From the NCBI GenBank assembly GCA_937959175.1, contig CALGAS010000492.1, positions 1 through 7,212 on the forward strand: 7,212 nucleotides of DNA, in the 5' to 3' direction. This stretch comes from an uncultured bacterium. Lineage in GTDB: Bacteria > Planctomycetota > Planctomycetia > Pirellulales > UBA1268. Under the pieces are notes generated by a model. The model was not told where the DNA came from. It saw only the letters and a program-made list of their open reading frames with translations, and made no database searches. Shown one piece after another: positions 5,467-7,212 of the stretch (positions are counted from its first letter, which is position 1; every line of letters starts with the position of its first letter). The position numbers and the translations under genes were made by a program.

Positions 5467-5483
5467 AGCAATCGTCGTGCCAA
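5467..5483 (-). promoter_or_regulatory. Sigma54 (-24/-12) promoter of PEP-CTERM gene 1
   Basis: The minus strand reads TTGGCACG-ACGA-TTGCT, which matches every defined position of the sigma54 consensus YTGGCACGRNNNTTGCW with correct GG-N10-GC spacing. Predicted transcription start is near 5457, giving a leader of about 115 nt before the ATG at 5341. The same promoter, with one spacer base and the final W base differing, precedes the second PEP-CTERM gene. Confidence 0.88.
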
Positions 5484-5590
5484 ACTCGTCTGCCGCCGGC
5501 CCTCCAACGCCACCAACGCACGTTTTCCCGTTGAATAAGCCGCGTTTTTCCAGAAAGCATCGGTCCACCTCGTCACCGCCGTCAGACGCG

Positions 5591-5700
5591 TATCGCAGTT
5601 CCTGCGATGCCGTATCACAGTTGTTGCGATGTCGTGTCGCAGTTCTTGCGATGCCGTATCGCAGTTGTTGCGATGCCACGTCGCACGCCCTGCGACTTTA
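5591..5700. repeat. Array of five 22-bp palindromic units, putative enhancer (UAS) 1
   Basis: Five contiguous 22-bp units begin at 5591, 5613, 5635, 5657 and 5679. Each carries TCGCA-N5-TGCGA, often extended to ATCGCA-N5-TGCGAT. Only the second unit has a damaged arm (TCACA). The fifth unit has a changed spacer (CGCCC) but intact arms, which suggests the arms are under selection. A further degenerate copy may lie at 5724-5737. Centres fall about 143 to 231 bp upstream of the predicted sigma54 start, and the 22-bp period is close to two helical turns. This is the arrangement of binding sites for a dimeric sigma54 activator; the binding protein is not shown. The array also lies 86 bp upstream of the divergent membrane-protein gene. 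Confidence 0.88.
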
Positions 5701-5750
5701 GGGGCGACACAACCGGCGGCCCTTCGCAGTTCATCGCCGGGCCTGCCACG

Positions 5751-5779
5751 TTGCCGCGTGCTCCCGAGAGCGTTACCCT
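5751..5779 (+). promoter_or_regulatory. Possible sigma70-type promoter for a leaderless membrane-protein mRNA
   Basis: TTGCCG (5751-5756), 17 bp, then TACCCT (5774-5779) gives a weak -35/-10 pair. The -10 ends 6 nt before the ATG at 5786, so transcription would start at or next to the start codon. No Shine-Dalgarno is present in front of this ATG, consistent with a leaderless message, but the -10 matches at only its three most important bases. Confidence 0.3.
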
Positions 5780-5785
5780 CACGCC

Positions 5786-6178
5786 ATGCCTGATCTTCAA
5801 GCCTCAGCCCCGGCCGAGCCGGCCCCCAAGCCGGAAAACACGTTTCGCGACGTGATCTCCCTGCTGGCGATCGTGGTGACCCTTACGATCGGGCTGCTGG
5901 CCTACATCCAACGGGAGCCGGTCTTTACCTACAAGGTTGAAGTCGGCTTTCTGCTGCTGGTCTCCGGCCCGCTCAGCGGCCTGTGGCACATCAGCCGGGC
6001 CGTGAACCAGACCCCGACCGCGCGGGTTCACCTCTACACCCCGGCGGTTCGCCGGTATGCGGCGCAGATGTTCGTGGTCGGTCTGCTGCTGGTCGGCGGG
6101 GCCTCGGTATTTTACTGGCTGCACCTGCTGCCAGGCCAGGAAGCCGCGGCGGCAGCAGCGGCTGACCCGGCCATCTGA
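5786..6178 (+). CDS. Small membrane protein with three predicted helices, function unknown
   Basis: 130 aa. A Pro/Ala-rich cytoplasmic-type N-terminus (about 20 residues) is followed by three hydrophobic segments: about 24-42 (VISLLAIVVTLTIGLLAYI), about 53-69 (VGFLLLVSGPLSGLWHI) and about 93-114 (MFVVGLLLVGGASVFYWLHLL). Between helices two and three lies a charged loop (RAVNQTPTARVHLYTPAVRRYAAQ). The C-terminus is an alanine run. I do not recognise the family; no catalytic motif is visible. It lies between two PEP-CTERM genes and is transcribed away from the first, across the palindromic array, so it could share control with it, but nothing shows a functional link. No ribosome-binding site is seen upstream. 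Confidence 0.75.
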   Translation: MPDLQASAPAEPAPKPENTFRDVISLLAIVVTLTIGLLAYIQREPVFTYKVEVGFLLLVSGPLSGLWHISRAVNQTPTARVHLYTPAVRRYAAQMFVVGLLLVGGASVFYWLHLLPGQEAAAAAAADPAI

Positions 6179-6184
6179 GCGAGC

Positions 6185-6229
6185 GGCTCCGCAGTAGTCA
6201 TCACGCGTCACGCGATCGGCCGCGGAGCC
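6185..6229. terminator. Inverted repeat between converging genes, possible bidirectional terminator
   Basis: GGCTCCGC (6185-6192) and GCGGAGCC (6222-6229) are perfect 8-bp complements 29 nt apart, filling most of the 60-bp gap between the membrane-protein gene and the second PEP-CTERM gene, which converge. The loop itself can fold partly (ATCACGCG against CGCGAT). There is no T-run on either side, so efficient intrinsic termination is uncertain. Confidence 0.45.
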
Positions 6230-6238
6230 ACCAGAGCA

Positions 6239-6904
6239 TCAGCCGCCAGAGCCTGTTCCATCGGCAAGGGCAGCGGAACCACGGCGACGGCACCTCCAGA
6301 GCCCCGCCGCACCGGCAGCCCCCAGCAGGAGCATCCAGGACGCTGGCTCGGGCACGGCGCTGAACGACATCGTGTAAGGATTGGTGCTGAAGCCAGGCGC
6401 ATCCGGAGCCGACAGGGTGAGGCTCGTGAGCTGGCCGGGAAACGAGAGGATGCCGGAAAAGAAGTTACTCGCGTTGGTCACGACAAAGCTGTTCCCGCTG
6501 ATGCTGCCACCGGTCAGGCCCGACTGGATCGTGGGTGTCTGATCAAACGTGTACAGGCCATCACTTGGCCCACCGACGGTCGGCCCTAGCCATTCAATGT
6601 AAAGCAAGAGGTCCTCGACCGGCTGGTCGAAGTTCCATGTCATGCCGATATCCGGAGCGACATTCACGGTGACCTGGGTCGAACTTCCCGGCGGATCAAA
6701 ATCGGTGCCACTCATGTTAGTGCTTGCCACCCCCACGGAGGTTGGTTCGGGGCTATACGCGATCGTCACGTTCACGCCGTCCGCGGTGCCCGAGCTGGTG
6801 ACTTGGGCGGGATTCCAAGTCACAAACGTGCCCGCATGCAGGGAGCCGGCCATCAGGCTTGAAAAGACGAGACTGAAAACAAACGCGGCGGTGCGAGTCG
6901 ACAT
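6239..6904 (-). CDS. PEP-CTERM sorting domain-containing secreted protein 2
   Basis: 221 aa. Signal peptide MSTRTAAFVFSLVFSSLMAG with a cleavage site near SLHA-GT. The mature part is rich in Thr, Ser, Gly and Pro with alternating strands (TFVTWNPAQVTSSGTADGVN, later MTWNFDQPVEDLLLYIEWLG), again an extracellular beta-rich domain of unknown binding partner. The sorting tail is AVPEPAS, a hydrophobic helix (WMLLLGAAGAAGLW) and RCRRRG, followed by 13 extra residues rich in Gly and Ala. It is not obviously homologous to PEP-CTERM protein 1 outside signal and tail. AAGGA lies 10 nt before the ATG. A sigma54 promoter (7006-7022) and palindromic array precede it, repeating the design of gene 1. Surface anchoring would need an exosortase encoded elsewhere. 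Confidence 0.9.
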   Translation of the reverse strand: MSTRTAAFVFSLVFSSLMAGSLHAGTFVTWNPAQVTSSGTADGVNVTIAYSPEPTSVGVASTNMSGTDFDPPGSSTQVTVNVAPDIGMTWNFDQPVEDLLLYIEWLGPTVGGPSDGLYTFDQTPTIQSGLTGGSISGNSFVVTNASNFFSGILSFPGQLTSLTLSAPDAPGFSTNPYTMSFSAVPEPASWMLLLGAAGAAGLWRCRRRGSAALADGTGSGG

Positions 6905-7005
6905 CAGGGAGGAATCCTTTTCCGGAGGCGCAGTACAGGGGCACAGCAGACAGGAACCGTCGGGGCAGGCATCTCCAACGACGCGACCCCGCGGTCTTGG
7001 AAGGT

Positions 7006-7022
7006 TGCAATCGCCGTGCCAA
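7006..7022 (-). promoter_or_regulatory. Sigma54 (-24/-12) promoter of PEP-CTERM gene 2
   Basis: The minus strand reads TTGGCACG-GCGA-TTGCA, again a full match to the sigma54 consensus with GG-N10-GC spacing. Predicted transcription start is near 6995, giving a leader of about 90 nt. The same motif in the same place relative to the array in both modules is strong support that it is functional. Confidence 0.88.
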
Positions 7023-7071
7023 ACTCCTCAGCCGTCGGCCCTCCAACGCCACGAATGCACGTTTTCCCGAT

Positions 7072-7099
7072 AAAAAAGGTGCTTTTTCCTGAAAGCACC
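7072..7099 (-). terminator. Intrinsic terminator hairpin inside the copy-2 module
   Basis: On the minus strand GGTGCTTT (7099-7092) pairs perfectly with AAAGCACC (7085-7078) across a 6-nt loop and is followed directly by TTTTTT (7077-7072), a standard rho-independent terminator. It lies between the palindromic array and the sigma54 promoter, so it would stop transcripts arriving from the right before they reach the PEP-CTERM gene, insulating the regulated promoter. The corresponding part of copy 1 has lost the pairing and the T-run. Confidence 0.75.
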
Positions 7100-7128
7100 G
7101 GTCCACCTCGTCACCGCCGTCAGACGCG

Positions 7129-7212
7129 TATCGCAGTTCTTGCGATGCCGTATCGCAGTTTTTGCGATGCCGTGTCGCAGTTTCTGCGATGGCACGTCGC
7201 AGGAACTGCGAC
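7129..7212. repeat. Array of 22-bp palindromic units, putative enhancer (UAS) 2, cut by right edge
   Basis: Units begin at 7129, 7151, 7173 and 7195; the fourth is cut by the window end. All four palindromes (TCGCA-N5-TGCGA) are intact. The fourth has a different spacer (GGAAC) and forms an even longer palindrome TCGCAG-GAA-CTGCGA. Centres of the visible units lie about 143 to 209 bp upstream of the predicted sigma54 start, matching array 1. The number of units beyond the edge is unknown. Confidence 0.88.

Larger units (their letters stand above)
5467..5700 (-). repeat. Duplicated PEP-CTERM upstream module, copy 1
   Basis: A non-coding block also found at 7006-7212, in the same orientation to a PEP-CTERM gene. 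Going away from the gene it contains the sigma54 promoter, a ~48-bp stretch with few differences, a variable ~39-bp stretch where the other copy has a terminator-like hairpin, a 41-bp stretch identical in both copies (5561-5601 versus 7099-7139), and the 22-bp palindrome array. Between 5468 and 5530 I count 6 mismatches in 63 positions. A 1-nt length change in the variable stretch breaks any shared reading frame, arguing against coding. The leaders between promoter and ATG are not alike, so the module is conserved independently of the gene. Confidence 0.88.
7006..7212 (-). repeat. Duplicated PEP-CTERM upstream module, copy 2 (cut by right edge)
   Basis: Partner of 5467-5700, in the same order: sigma54 promoter, conserved stretch, variable hairpin stretch, 41-bp identical stretch (7099-7139), palindromic array. 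It differs from copy 1 by a 1-nt shorter variable stretch and by an intact terminator hairpin. The distance from predicted transcription start to the first palindrome centre is about 143 bp in both copies despite the indel. The far end of the module is outside the window. Confidence 0.88.

Noticed and set aside
5359..5679. Minus-strand open frame (106 codons) through the upstream module
   Set aside because: The two copies of the module differ by a 1-nt indel that breaks the frame, and the region is explained by promoter and palindromic array.
5591..5700. CRISPR array
   Set aside because: The 22-bp units are contiguous and nearly identical throughout, with no unique spacers, no 28-37 bp repeat and no cas gene.

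Overview
The window looks like chromosomal DNA from a high-GC member of the Planctomycetota (Pirellulales-like); a related PVC-group bacterium is possible. The reasons are the base composition, two secreted proteins with PEP-CTERM sorting tails, a SnoaL-like/beta-barrel secreted protein of a type common in planctomycetes, and long non-coding spacers carrying dispersed repeats. This placement is inference; there is no rRNA or other phylogenetic marker here.

Layout from left to right. (1) 1-1157, minus strand: a translationally coupled pair, made of a secreted SnoaL-like/beta-barrel protein followed by the signal-peptide end of a second secreted protein that runs off the left edge. (2) 1158-2357: a MazE/MazF-type toxin-antitoxin pair on the plus strand, with an ATGA overlap, set between two direct copies of a degenerate ~37-bp repeat. 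(3) 2358-4736, plus strand: an AraC-family regulator, then a PspF-like sigma54 activator (AAA+ domain plus Fis-type HTH, no sensory domain) with a -24/-12-like promoter in front of it. (4) 4733-7212: two PEP-CTERM genes on the minus strand, separated by a small three-helix membrane protein on the plus strand.

The main discovery is in region 4. Each PEP-CTERM gene is preceded by the same long non-coding module. Its gene-proximal end is an essentially perfect sigma54 promoter (TTGGCACG-N4-TTGC-W). About 140-230 bp upstream of the predicted transcription start lies a tandem array of 22-bp units, each holding a palindrome TCGCA-N5-TGCGA. The spacing, symmetry and helical phasing are those of an upstream activating sequence for a sigma54 activator. 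An activator gene of that class lies tail-to-tail with the first PEP-CTERM gene. I infer a sigma54-controlled PEP-CTERM regulon using an iterated enhancer module, with the activator at 3552-4736 as the first candidate regulator. No exosortase is in the window, so processing of the PEP-CTERM proteins must depend on genes elsewhere.
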